NCBI RefSeq assembly: GCF_000517405.1
Contig: NZ_CP006568.1
Location: 1,488,001 to 1,552,000 of the forward strand
DNA from: Candidatus Sodalis pierantonius str. SOPE
GTDB lineage: Bacteria > Pseudomonadota > Gammaproteobacteria > Enterobacterales > Enterobacteriaceae
DNA length: 64,000 bases
Direction of reading: 5' to 3'
Within the stretch, counting starts at the first letter, position 1, and every line of letters starts with the position of its first letter. The position numbers were made by a program, and so were the translations under genes. This document shows, in pieces, positions 47,587 to 55,860 of this stretch. The notes below the pieces were generated by a model, which ran no database searches, was not told the DNA's origin, and saw only the letters and a program-made list of their open reading frames with translations.

Positions 47587-48641
47587 CGCTTTGTTGAATA
47601 AATCCGAAATTTGTGACGACTTCCTCCCTATCAGGGCGATTGTTACATGATGCGGACGCTGTTTGGCATTCCTAACAACGTGATCCGGTTAAGCGCTTTG
47701 ACCATTGCCATAGCCTCACCTACCTGCGCGTCATAGTCATGCAGACTCAGATGACCACCCAGAAGTATTTTAAACCGGAACATGGCCGTTTCAGCCAGTG
47801 AACGCCGGTGATAACCTACTTTCTTTTTCCAGGTATCGTTATTGCCGCTCAGATGCTGATTTGCCACCGCATGGTTACGCTCATGGTATCGAGCTGGCCA
47901 ATATTGCGCACCACTTCGCGGTGGGATAAGCGGCTTTATTTTTTTCCTCAGCAGAGCATCATGACAGTAACGCGTATCGTAAGCACTGTCAGCCGACGCT
48001 TCCCTGATTTTCCGGTGGGTTTGGTTAATCAGCCCGGGCAGCGCCTGCGCATCTGTCGTACCGCTTAGCGATAAATCGGCACAGATAATTTCATGTGTCG
48101 CGCTATCTACTGCCAGATGAAGCTTGCGCCATACTCTGCGCCTCTCAGCCCCATGCTGCCTGACTTTCCATTCGCCTTCGCCGAAGATTTTCAGGCCGGT
48201 GCCATCGATGACCAGGTGTGAGATTTCGCCGCGGGTTGGCGTTTTTATGCTGATGTCGACGGTTTTTGCTCGCCGGCTGACCAGAGAGTAATCTGGGCAG
48301 CGCAGCGACAGCCCCATCAGTTTAAAAATCGAGTCAACGAAACCCTGTAACGCCCGGAGCGAAAGGTTAAACACGCGCTTTATCATCAGAACCGTGGTAA
48401 TGGCCATATCGGTGTAGTGAAGCGGCCGGCCACGATGTTCAGGTGGTGTACTCTCAGTCCATGCAGCAATGGCTGACTCATCAAGCCATACTGTCAGGTC
48501 CCCCCGCTGCCTGAGCGCATTGTTATATGCGGGCCAGTTGGTGATTTTAAACTTTTGCTTTGCCATGGGGACCTGATGTTGAAACGAATGTAGTGATCAG
48601 AGCCGCCAGTCACCTAAAAGTTCGATTTATTCAACAAAGCC
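47587..48641 (-). mobile_element. IS903-group insertion sequence, copy 3, with target duplication
   Basis: 1055 bases, both ends complete, flanked by CATAAACAC at 47578-47586 and 48642-48650. This confirms the element boundaries and the 9-bp duplication used here to judge the other copies. It is absent from the same site in segment A. Confidence 0.96.
47643..48566 (-). CDS. IS903-group transposase, copy 3
   Basis: Intact 307-residue DDE transposase. Substitutions relative to other copies are FVDSIFKL and FRFKILLGG. Catalytic regions VIDGTGLK, SADSAYDTRY and SLAETAMF are all present. Confidence 0.93.
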   Translation of the reverse strand: MAKQKFKITNWPAYNNALRQRGDLTVWLDESAIAAWTESTPPEHRGRPLHYTDMAITTVLMIKRVFNLSLRALQGFVDSIFKLMGLSLRCPDYSLVSRRAKTVDISIKTPTRGEISHLVIDGTGLKIFGEGEWKVRQHGAERRRVWRKLHLAVDSATHEIICADLSLSGTTDAQALPGLINQTHRKIREASADSAYDTRYCHDALLRKKIKPLIPPRSGAQYWPARYHERNHAVANQHLSGNNDTWKKKVGYHRRSLAETAMFRFKILLGGHLSLHDYDAQVGEAMAMVKALNRITLLGMPNSVRIM

Positions 48642-49333
48642 CATAAACACGTGCTGGAAGACTGCCGCAAAATGTTCGAGGCGCTCAATATTCAATCGGC
48701 CGACTTTTCGGCTGATTACAAAGACAGCAAAGGACGCGTCTATCAGGAGTTTTTGCTTGACCAGGACTTAACGATGACACTCGTCATGGGGTACAGCATT
48801 GAGCTTCGCCATAAAGTTGCCAAGCGCTGGCGTGAACTGGAAGAACAAGCCAAGAAGCCAGCTATTCCGCAAACATACCCCGATGCACTGCGCCTCGCTG
48901 CCAAACTTGCAGAGGAAAAACAACATCTGGCATTGGTCAACAAGAAGCAAGAAGAAGAGATTCATTGCTTACAAAACTTATTTCAAACAGGAATGACGCC
49001 GGTCAAGTTCTGCAAGCAACTCAACGGCGTGAATATCAACCGTGTCAGCTTGTTTTTGGCCGAACGTAATTTTCTCTACGACGCGCAAAAAGACACGAAC
49101 AAGTCCTATATATGGCGCGTGAAAGCTCACGCACGTGATAAATATTTCACTGAATCACCATATACCATCAAATCATATAAAGGCGACATGCAATTATATG
49201 AAGTCATTCTGTTACAAGACGGTGCTAAATGGCTTTATCGCCACTATCTGAAAGGCGAGCTTCCGATGAAGAAAGACTGGAACGGCGAATTCACCCACGA
49301 CAAATATCTTCAGGCTGCATAAGGATAAACACC

Positions 49334-49991
49334 ATGACCAAAATCACCGCCTACAAAGGCTTTAACGCCGATATGACTTGCCGTGATTATCAGTTCGAGA
49401 TCGAGAAAACCTACCAGCACGAGGGCGCGGTAGAAATCTGTAGTTCAGGTTTCCATGCCTGCGAATATCCGCTCGATGTCTTCTGCTACTACGAGTCAGC
49501 AAACCATCGTTTTGCCGAGGTTGAGGTATCCGGCGATATCGCCCATGAAGCGGGAGGCGGCAAACTCACCAGTAGCACAATTACCATTAAAGAAGGAGCT
49601 GTCCCTCCACCAAATGGTTGGCCGCGCCGTCGAGTGCATAGCGAGTAAAATTGATAAGTCCGCAGAACAGACGATCATTGAAGGCCGCGGGTCAGCCGCT
49701 ACCAACACTGGCGACTGGTCAGTTGCCACCAACACCGGCTACCAGTCCGTCACCACCAATGCGGGCGACCAGTCAGCCGCAGGCGTTAGCGGCTTCGGAT
49801 CGGTTGCCGCGTCTCTCGGCGCGCAGGGTAAGGCCAAAGCCGCTGAGGGCGGCGCAATTGTACTGTGCTATCGCAATAGTGAGGGCAACATTATCCACAT
49901 CCGCGCCAGCAGGGTGGGTGATAACGGCGTGAAACCGGATACCTGGTATGTGCTTAATGCAAACGGCGAGTTTGAAGAGGCCGATGATTAA
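49334..49991 (+). pseudogene. DUF7666-type phage protein, segment B copy, frameshifted
   Basis: Starts MTKITAYKGFNADMTCRDYQ. Unlike A, it has a single GCGGGAGGCGGC unit and the frame runs on to KLTSSTITIKE. An indel near 49590 (ATTAAAGAAGGAGCTG against ATTAAGAAGGAACTG in A) then diverts it to a stop at 49648. The second part, with SAATNTGDWSVATNTGYQ repeats and HIRASRVGDNGVKPDTWY, is open in another frame to 49991. The A and B copies are broken by different mutations. Confidence 0.75.
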
Positions 49992-50165
49992 CCTCTGGTT
50001 CAGTTTTGCACTGGAAGCATCTGTACACCAGGAAGGGAACAAGTTGACGAGGATGTACGTCAGCCGCTCCGCAGTTTCGGAATAACATCTTTAAACATTA
50101 AACTCAGGATGCCCGCCAGCAGGAACCATTGCAGCAGCGTCCATGCACGCAGGAGGTAAGTATTG

Positions 50166-50363
50166 ATGAATAATTTCCGTGGTAAGAAAGTTCACATAGA
50201 AATAAGTCACAATCAGGAAGGTGGTTTTTCTCTGCTCGTTTCTGATGACGATGTCGGATGCAGAGTGGCCGGGGCTAAAGTTGGAGGTTGTAAAACCCTG
50301 GAACGATTTACCGTAGATACCCAGGAGCTTATCGACGCAATAATGGAGCATGCTCATGTTTAA
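50166..50363 (+). CDS. Small hypothetical prophage protein (65 aa), segment B
   Basis: Copy of the gene at 11811 with one residue change (VDTQEL for VDAQEL). AGGAGG ribosome site. No recognised motif. Confidence 0.55.
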   Translation: MNNFRGKKVHIEISHNQEGGFSLLVSDDDVGCRVAGAKVGGCKTLERFTVDTQELIDAIMEHAHV

Positions 50364-50607
50364 AACATTCTGGACACTGAAGATTATCAACACGCTGTTC
50401 ATTATTTCATGCATTGCTTGTCTGGTGCTGGCCCTTGCATCGTTCAGCGGTACAGCCGCGCCCTATATGCAAGTCACCGACGGTATATTGGCATTACTGA
50501 CACTGCGCGGCGTCAGGCTGACGTTTGAATGTATTGCTGTGCAATTTGTACAGGCCGAAACATTACAGAAGATTCTCAGTAAACTGGAGAAGGAGCATGA
50601 AACCTAA
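50356..50607 (+). CDS. Small two-helix membrane protein (83 aa), segment B
   Basis: Copy of the gene at 12001. The second hydrophobic segment reads ILALLTLRGVRL instead of ILALLTLLSVRL. It overlaps both neighbours. Confidence 0.55.
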   Translation: MFKTFWTLKIINTLFIISCIACLVLALASFSGTAAPYMQVTDGILALLTLRGVRLTFECIAVQFVQAETLQKILSKLEKEHET

Positions 50608-50806
50608 AATACCCATCGAGGTAAGAGAGCGGGCGAAGCGGTTTGAACGCCTGTACCGTGAAGGGCTTATCCACGCGAGACGTATCCGACGAACAGGCTA
50701 TTTATCAATACGGTTTTCCCTTTGCTGGCGTATGTTATCGAAAGATAACGGTCAGAGTTGGAAAACCATGAGTCACGCAACATACAATACACAAATAACA
50801 ATATAA
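50597..50806 (+). CDS. ParE-toxin-like small phage protein (69 aa), segment B
   Basis: Copy of the gene at 12242, MKPKIPIEVRERAKRFERLY, with two residue changes (G8E and V/L in the YREGLIHA segment). The LCWRMLSKDNGQSW core is retained. Confidence 0.5.
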   Translation: MKPKIPIEVRERAKRFERLYREGLIHARRIRRTGYLSIRFSLCWRMLSKDNGQSWKTMSHATYNTQITI

Positions 50807-50821
50807 TAACAGGAGCACCCC

Positions 50822-50965
50822 ATGAATTACGCATTCGCGGGTAATGCTGCCCTCATGGGGAGCTATCACCCGGAAGAAACCCTATTGGATAAAATCATAA
50901 AATGGCTGAGGAATGGATGCAAGAAACTTATCGATATTCTCCGGCAGGAAGGCAATCCTCTATGA
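50822..50965 (+). CDS. Tiny phage protein (47 aa), segment B
   Basis: Copy of the gene at 12467 (MNYAFAGNAALMGSYHPEE) with ACAGGAG upstream. One substitution changes NGCRKL to NGCKKL. Confidence 0.5.
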   Translation: MNYAFAGNAALMGSYHPEETLLDKIIKWLRNGCKKLIDILRQEGNPL

Positions 50966-51087
50966 GCTATGCCAATAAATTAATTCAGGCGCTAATCGCC
51001 GAATCTCTACGATTACACGACGCGTTGCTATGGGATATCACCATCAATATATATGAAGCACGGAGGAGAAATGAGCTCATCAAGTAA
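50962..51087 (+). CDS. Tiny phage protein (41 aa), segment B
   Basis: Copy of the gene at 12607, starting MSYANKLIQALIAES and coupled by an ATGA overlap. One residue differs (TINIYE for TIKIYE). Confidence 0.42.
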   Translation: MSYANKLIQALIAESLRLHDALLWDITINIYEARRRNELIK

Positions 51088-51129
51088 ACTGGCTGACTTC
51101 CCGCAAACACTGCGAATCAATCAGGAATG
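51071..51129 (+). pseudogene. Tiny phage protein, truncated by IS903
   Basis: First 19 codons (MSSSSKLADFPQTLRINQE) of the gene seen intact at 12716. It is cut at 51129 by the end of IS903 copy 4. Confidence 0.6.
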
Positions 51130-51170
51130 CGCTTTGTTGAATAAATCCGAAATGTGTGACGACTTCCTCC

Positions 51171-52485
51171 GAGCCTGTTTAGAAATTTGTGTATTTGCCT
51201 GATTTTGATATGTTCAATCCAACATCAAAAACAGGTTAATTTATGGACGAAAAACAGTTGCAGGCTCTGGCTAACGAACTGGCCAAAAATCTCAAAACCC
51301 CTGAAGATCTCAGTCACTTCGATCGGCTGCTGAAAAAAATCAGCGTCGAAGCAGCTCTCAATGCCGAAATGACCCATCACCTCGGCTACGATAAAAATCA
51401 GCCTAAACCGGGGACCAACGCCCGCAACGGCTATTCCACAAAAACCGTTACCACTGGCGATGGCCCGCTGGCGCTGCGTACTCCGCGCGATCGTGACGGT
51501 TCCTTTGAACCGCAACTGGTGAAGAAGAACCAGACCCGGATTACCGGGATGGATAACCAGATTTTATCGTTGTACGCCAAAGGGATGACCACCCGCGAGA
51601 TCGCCGCCGCGTTCAAAGAGCTGTATGACGCCGATGTCTCGCCGGCGCTGGTCTCAAAGGTCACCGATGCGGTCATGGAGCAGGTTGTCGAATGGCAAAA
51701 CCGGCCTCTGGATGCAGTCTATCCCATTGTTTATCTTGACTGTATCGTTCTAAAAGTCCGGCAGGACAGCCGCATCATCAACAAATCTGTGTTCCTGGCG
51801 CTGGGCATCAACATCGAAGGCCAGAAAGAGTTGCTAGGTATGTGGCTGGCCGAAAATGAAGGCGCAAAGTTCTGGCTGAACGTGCTGACAGAGCTGAAAA
51901 ACCGCGGCCTGAACGATATCCTTATCGCCTGCGTAGACGGGCTGAAAGGTTTCCCTGACGCTATTAACGCGGTGTATCCGGAGGCGCGGCTCCAGATGTG
52001 TATCGTACATATGGTGCGCAACAGCCTGCGGTTCGTCTCCTGGAAGGACTACAAGGCCGTCACCCGCGACCTGAAAGCTATCTATCAGGCCCCTACGGAA
52101 GAAGCCGGCTTGCAGGCGCTGGAAGCGTTCTCCAGTGCCTGGGACATCCGCTACCCGCAAATAAGTCGAAGCTGGCAGGCAAACTGGGCCAATCTGGCCA
52201 CGTTCTTTGCCTACCCAACGGACATCCGCAAGGTGATCTACACGACCAACGCCATCGAGTCGTTAAACAGCGTGATCCGGCATGCCATCAAAAAGCGCAA
52301 GGTGTTCCCGACCGACGACGCAGTGAAAAAGGTGGTGTGGCTGGCGATACAGGCGGCCTCACAGAAATGGACAATGCCTTTGAGGGACTGGCGCATGGCA
52401 ATGAGCCGCTTTATTATCGAGTTCGGTGACCGCCTGGACGGTCACTTCTGAGAAAAGGCATTTACACAGAATCGTGTACAGGGTC
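51171..52485 (+). mobile_element. IS256-family insertion sequence, copy 4 (complete), inside IS903
   Basis: 1315 bases from GAGCCTGTTTAGAAA to GTGTACAGGGTC, flanked by the 8-base duplication CTTCCTCC at 51163-51170 and 52486-52493. It lies in the 3' flank of the IS903 transposase gene, between the stop codon and the IS end. Confidence 0.96.
51243..52451 (+). CDS. IS256-family transposase, the only intact copy here
   Basis: 402 residues from MDEKQLQALANELAKNL to GDRLDGHF. It has the Mutator/IS256 DDE elements: Asp in PIVYLDCIVLKV, Asp in ILIACVDGLKGFPDAI, and Glu in the conserved TTNAIESLNSVIRHAIKKR motif. An upstream AACAGGTTAATTT provides the ribosome site. It could supply transposase in trans for the disabled copies, whose ends are complete. 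Confidence 0.95.
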   Translation: MDEKQLQALANELAKNLKTPEDLSHFDRLLKKISVEAALNAEMTHHLGYDKNQPKPGTNARNGYSTKTVTTGDGPLALRTPRDRDGSFEPQLVKKNQTRITGMDNQILSLYAKGMTTREIAAAFKELYDADVSPALVSKVTDAVMEQVVEWQNRPLDAVYPIVYLDCIVLKVRQDSRIINKSVFLALGINIEGQKELLGMWLAENEGAKFWLNVLTELKNRGLNDILIACVDGLKGFPDAINAVYPEARLQMCIVHMVRNSLRFVSWKDYKAVTRDLKAIYQAPTEEAGLQALEAFSSAWDIRYPQISRSWQANWANLATFFAYPTDIRKVIYTTNAIESLNSVIRHAIKKRKVFPTDDAVKKVVWLAIQAASQKWTMPLRDWRMAMSRFIIEFGDRLDGHF

Positions 52486-52508
52486 CTTCCTCCCTATCAG
52501 GGCGATTG

Positions 52509-53432
52509 TTACATGATGCGGACGCTGTTTGGCATTCCTAACAGCGTGCTCCGGTTAAGCGCTTTGACCATTGCCATAGCCTCACCTACCTGCGCGTCAT
52601 AGTCATGCAGACTCAGATGACCACCCAGAAGTGTTTTAAACCGGAACATGGCCGTTTCAGCCAGTGAACGCCGGTGATAACCTACTTTCTTTTTCCAGGT
52701 ATCGTTATTGCCGCTCAGATGCTGATTTGCCACCGCATGGTTACGCTCATGGTATCGAGCTGGCCAATATTGCGCACCACTTCGCGGTGGGATAAGCGGC
52801 TTTATTTTTTTCCTCAGCAGAGCATCATGACAGTAACGCGTATCGTAAGCACTGTCAGCCGACGCTTCCCTGATTTTCCGGTGGGTTTGGTTAATCAGCC
52901 CGGGCAGCGCCTGCGCATCTGTCGTACCGCTTAGCGATAAATCGGCACAGATAATTTCATGTGTCGCGCTATCTACTGCCAGATGAAGCTTGCGCCATAC
53001 TCTGCGCCTCTCAGCCCCATGCTGCCTGACTTTCCATTCGCCTTCGCCGAAGATTTTCAGGCCGGTGCCATCGATGACCAGGTGTGAGATTTCGCCGCGG
53101 GTTGGCGTTTTTATGCTGATGTCGACGGTTTTTGCTCGCCGGCTGACCAGAGAGTAATCTGGGCAGCGCAGCGACAGCCCCATCAGTTTAAAAATCGCGT
53201 CAACGAAACCCTGTAACGCTCGGAGCGAAAGGTTAAACACGCGCTTTATCATCAGAACCGTGGTAATGGCCATATCGGTGTAGTGAAGCGGCCGGCCACG
53301 ATGTTCAGGTGGTGTACTCTCAGTCCATGCAGCAATGGCTGACTCATCAAGCCATACTGTCAGGTCCCCCCGCTGCCTGAGCGCATTGTTGTATGCGGGC
53401 CAGTTGGTGATTTTAAACTTTTGCTTTGCCAT
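52509..53432 (-). CDS. IS903-group transposase, copy 4
   Basis: Intact 307-residue frame (MAKQKFKITNWPAYNN), with LNRSTLLGM in place of LNRITLLGM. IS256 copy 5 is inserted 25 bases upstream of the start, so the normal IS903 promoter region is displaced. The open frame extends into the IS256 for 28 further codons, which are not part of the normal protein. Confidence 0.92.
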   Translation of the reverse strand: MAKQKFKITNWPAYNNALRQRGDLTVWLDESAIAAWTESTPPEHRGRPLHYTDMAITTVLMIKRVFNLSLRALQGFVDAIFKLMGLSLRCPDYSLVSRRAKTVDISIKTPTRGEISHLVIDGTGLKIFGEGEWKVRQHGAERRRVWRKLHLAVDSATHEIICADLSLSGTTDAQALPGLINQTHRKIREASADSAYDTRYCHDALLRKKIKPLIPPRSGAQYWPARYHERNHAVANQHLSGNNDTWKKKVGYHRRSLAETAMFRFKTLLGGHLSLHDYDAQVGEAMAMVKALNRSTLLGMPNSVRIM

Positions 53433-53456
53433 GGGGACCTGATGTTGAAACGAATG

Positions 53457-54771
53457 GACCCTGTACACGATTCTGTGTAAATGCCTTTTCTCAGAAGTGA
53501 CCGTCCAGGCGGTCACCGAACTCGATAATAAAGCGGCTCATTGCCATGCGCCAGTCCCTCAAAGGCATTGTCCATTTCTGTGAGGCCGCCTGTATCGCCA
53601 GCCACACCACCTTTTTCACTGCGTCGTCGGTCGGGAACACCTTGCGCTTTTTGATGGCATGCCGGATCACGCTGTTTAACGACTCGATGGCGTTGGTCGT
53701 GTAGATCACCTTGCGGATGTCCGTTGGGTAGGCAAAGAACGTGGCCAGATTGGCCCAGTTTGCCTGCCAGCTTCAACTTATTTGCGGGTAGCGGATGTCC
53801 CAGGCACTGGAGAACGCTTCCAGCGCCTGCAAGCCGGCTTCTTCCGTAGGGGCCTGATAGATAGCTTTCAGGTCGCGGGTGACGGCCTTGTAGTCCTTCC
53901 AGGAGACGAACCGCAGGCTGTTGCGCACCATATGTACGATACACAGCTGGAGCCGCGCCTCCGGATACACCGCGTTAATAGCGTCAGGGAAACCTTTCAG
54001 CCCGTCTACTCAGGCGATAAGGATATCGTTCAGGCCGCGGTTTTTCAGCTCTGTCAGCACGTTCAGCCAGAACTTTGCGCCTTCATTTTCGGCCAGCCAC
54101 ATACCTAGCAACTCTTTCTGGCCTTCGATGTTGATGCCCAGCGCCAGGAACACAGATTTGTTGATGATGCGGCTGTCCTGCCGGACTTTTAGAACGATAC
54201 AGTCAAGATAAACAATGGGATAGACTGCATACAGAGGCCGGTTTTGCCATTCGACAACCTGCTCCATGACCGCATCGGTGACCTTTGAGACCAGCGCCGG
54301 CGAGACATCGGCGTCATACAGCTCTTTGAACGCGGCGGCGATCTCGCGGGTGGTCATCCCTTTGGCGTACAACGATAAAATCTGGTTATCCATCCCGGTA
54401 ATCCGGGTCTGGTTCTTCTTCACCAGTTGCGGTTCAAAGGAACCGTCACGATCGCGCGGAGTACGCAGCGCCAGCGGGCCATCGCCAGTGGTAACGGTTT
54501 TTGTGGAATAGCCGTTGCGGGCGTTGGTCCCCGGTTTAGGCTGATTTTTATCGTAGCCGAGGTGATGGGTCATTTCGGCATTGAGAGCTGCTTCGACGCT
54601 AATTTTTTTCAGCAGCCGATCGAAGTGACTGAGATCTTCAGGGGTTTTGAGATTTTTGGCCAGTTCGTTAGCCAGAGCCTGCAACTGTTTTTCGTCCATA
54701 AATTAACCTGTTTTTGATGTTGGATTGAACATATCAAAATCAGGCAAATACACAACTTTCTAAACAGGCTC
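53457..54771 (-). mobile_element. IS256-family insertion sequence, copy 5, inside IS903
   Basis: 1315 bases in reverse orientation, starting GACCCTGTACACGATTC and ending AACAGGCTC. It is flanked by the 8-base duplication AACGAATG at 53449-53456 and 54772-54779. It is the second IS256 within the same IS903, in opposite orientation to copy 4. Confidence 0.96.
53491..54699 (-). pseudogene. IS256-family transposase, two nonsense mutations
   Basis: No indels, but TGA replaces the Cys codon of IACVDG at 54010-54012, and a second TGA replaces the Arg codon of QISRSW at about 53772-53774. The longest open part is 229 residues. Ends are intact, so it could be mobilised in trans. Confidence 0.92.
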
Positions 54772-54830
54772 AACGAATGTAGTGATCAGAGCCGCCAGTC
54801 ACCTAAAAGTTCGATTTATTCAACAAAGCC

Positions 54831-55005
54831 ACTGTTCAGATCCATCACCGCGTCCCACTCTTGCTCTGTAAAATCAATGGCATCTTGGCGCAAAATGATG
54901 CCTGCGTTGTTGACCAGAATATCAATTCTGCCCGCGTGCGCCAGCGCCTGGCTGAGGATGTCGGGGATCACGCGAGTATTGCAGATTCCGACGTATCCGA
55001 TCAGC
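54831..55005 (-). pseudogene. kduD: kduD (2-deoxy-D-gluconate 3-dehydrogenase) internal fragment
   Basis: About 45 codons of an SDR with IPDILSQALAHAGRIDILVN, NAGIILRQDAIDFTEQEWD and AVMDLNS. This corresponds to the stretch around residues 75-120 of KduD (HIDILVNNAGLIRREDALEFSE). The left end is cut by IS903 copy 4 and the right end by IS21. Neither the cofactor motif nor the YxxxK active site remains. KduD acts in pectin and hexuronate breakdown. Confidence 0.8.
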
Positions 55006-55099
55006 TGTTCCGGCGACATCCGATCAGTTATTCCGATATTTTCCGATCACCCATTCCAGTGATATTCGATCACGTGTTCGCTCATCTTCTGACTCGGGT

Positions 55100-55849
55100 T
55101 TAGTCTATTTTTCCTGTGCTGGCTACTCCTTGCTCTTTGCGTAGTGATTCGCCTTTAAGTTCCAGTCTATAGCTGGGGTGTACTGACCGATCGAGTAACG
55201 CGTCAGCTGTCGTGGGGTTTTCTATCAGTCCATACCATTTTTTCACCGGCAGTTGACTGATCAGGATGCTGCTGCTTTTGTCGTAGCGATCTTCCATCAC
55301 CTCCAACAGCATCGTTGCCTGCATCGGACTTATTGATTCTAGGCCCACATCGTCCAAGATCAGTAACTCTATTTTTTCTAACTGCTTAAGCTGTTTTAGA
55401 TAGGTCCCGTCTACCTGACACTGGTGAAGATGGGCCAGCAACCGACCCACTCGCCAGTAACGCACGCTATATTGCTGCCGGCATGCCTGCTCACTAAGCG
55501 CACAACTGAGCCAGGTTTTGCCCGTACCTGTCGGCCCCGTGATGAGTATGCTTTTCTGATATTTCAGATATTGTCCCCCTAGCAGATCTCGCATCTGTTC
55601 CGGTGTCACTCCTCGGCTAGGGATATAGCGGATATCTTCCGGTTTTGCCTGCAAGCGCATTTGCGATTGCCGTCGAAGACGGCATATGCGCTTGTTTTTT
55701 CTATGTAAATTTTCCGCTTCTACCATCAGCGACAACCGCTCCTCGAACCCCAGCTCCCCATAACTCCCCGGGAGTTCGCGTTGCGTCTCCAACGCCTGGA
55801 CCATTGCCGACAACTTCAGCTCTCGCAGAGCCATTAACAGTGTATCCAT
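55100..55849 (-). CDS. istB: IS21-family helper ATPase IstB
   Basis: 249 residues, AAA+ ATPase with Walker A ILITGPTGTGKTWLSCAL and Walker B LLILDDVGLESI, plus IstB-type N-terminal SYGELGFEERLSLMVEAE. It helps the IstA transposase select targets. The start is 12 bases after istA. Intact. Confidence 0.95.
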   Translation of the reverse strand: MDTLLMALRELKLSAMVQALETQRELPGSYGELGFEERLSLMVEAENLHRKNKRICRLRRQSQMRLQAKPEDIRYIPSRGVTPEQMRDLLGGQYLKYQKSILITGPTGTGKTWLSCALSEQACRQQYSVRYWRVGRLLAHLHQCQVDGTYLKQLKQLEKIELLILDDVGLESISPMQATMLLEVMEDRYDKSSSILISQLPVKKWYGLIENPTTADALLDRSVHPSYRLELKGESLRKEQGVASTGKID

Positions 55850-55860
55850 ATTTATTCTCC

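Larger units (their letters stand above)
47505..49322 (+). pseudogene. rha-family regulator, split by IS903
   Basis: Segment B copy of the gene at 10202. The first 27 codons (MQNLTIAQTLTMSSREIAEL ...) lie before the IS903. The remainder continues after 48641 with HKHVLEDCRKMFEALNIQSA. The 9-base target CATAAACAC is duplicated on both sides. Apart from the insertion only a few substitutions separate it from the intact copy, so disruption is recent. Confidence 0.9.
44135..51129 (+). mobile_element. Prophage early-region segment B
   Basis: Second copy of segment A with the same left terminus TGTAGCGATGCAAAA at 44135. It is cut at 51129 inside the third tiny gene by an IS903. It contains an additional IS903 at 47587-48641. 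LRR, HTH and DUF1640-like genes are open here, while rha is interrupted. The sequence matching A after 12774 is missing, so the ATP-binding gene and beyond were lost on this side. Confidence 0.85.
51130..54830 (-). mobile_element. IS903-group insertion sequence, copy 4, carrying two nested IS256
   Basis: Outer ends CGCTTTGTTGAATAAATCCG at 51130 and GATTTATTCAACAAAGCC ending 54830. Removing the two IS256 elements and their 8-base duplications (2 x 1323) from 3701 leaves exactly 1055 bases, the length of a complete IS903. The outer 9-base flanks TCAGGAATG and ACTGTTCAG do not match: prophage B is on the left and a kduD fragment on the right. This is therefore a recombination or deletion junction. 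Confidence 0.95.

Noticed and set aside
49680..49800. CRISPR-like or tandem DNA repeat array in the ATNTG-encoding stretch
   Set aside because: The repetition is at protein level in a degenerate Gly/Ala/Thr repeat of a phage protein, with irregular units and no spacers.
54810..55019. Separate SDR gene starting MSPEQLIGYVG
   Set aside because: The N-terminal residues come from the IS21 end and the rest is an internal kduD fragment bounded by two IS elements.
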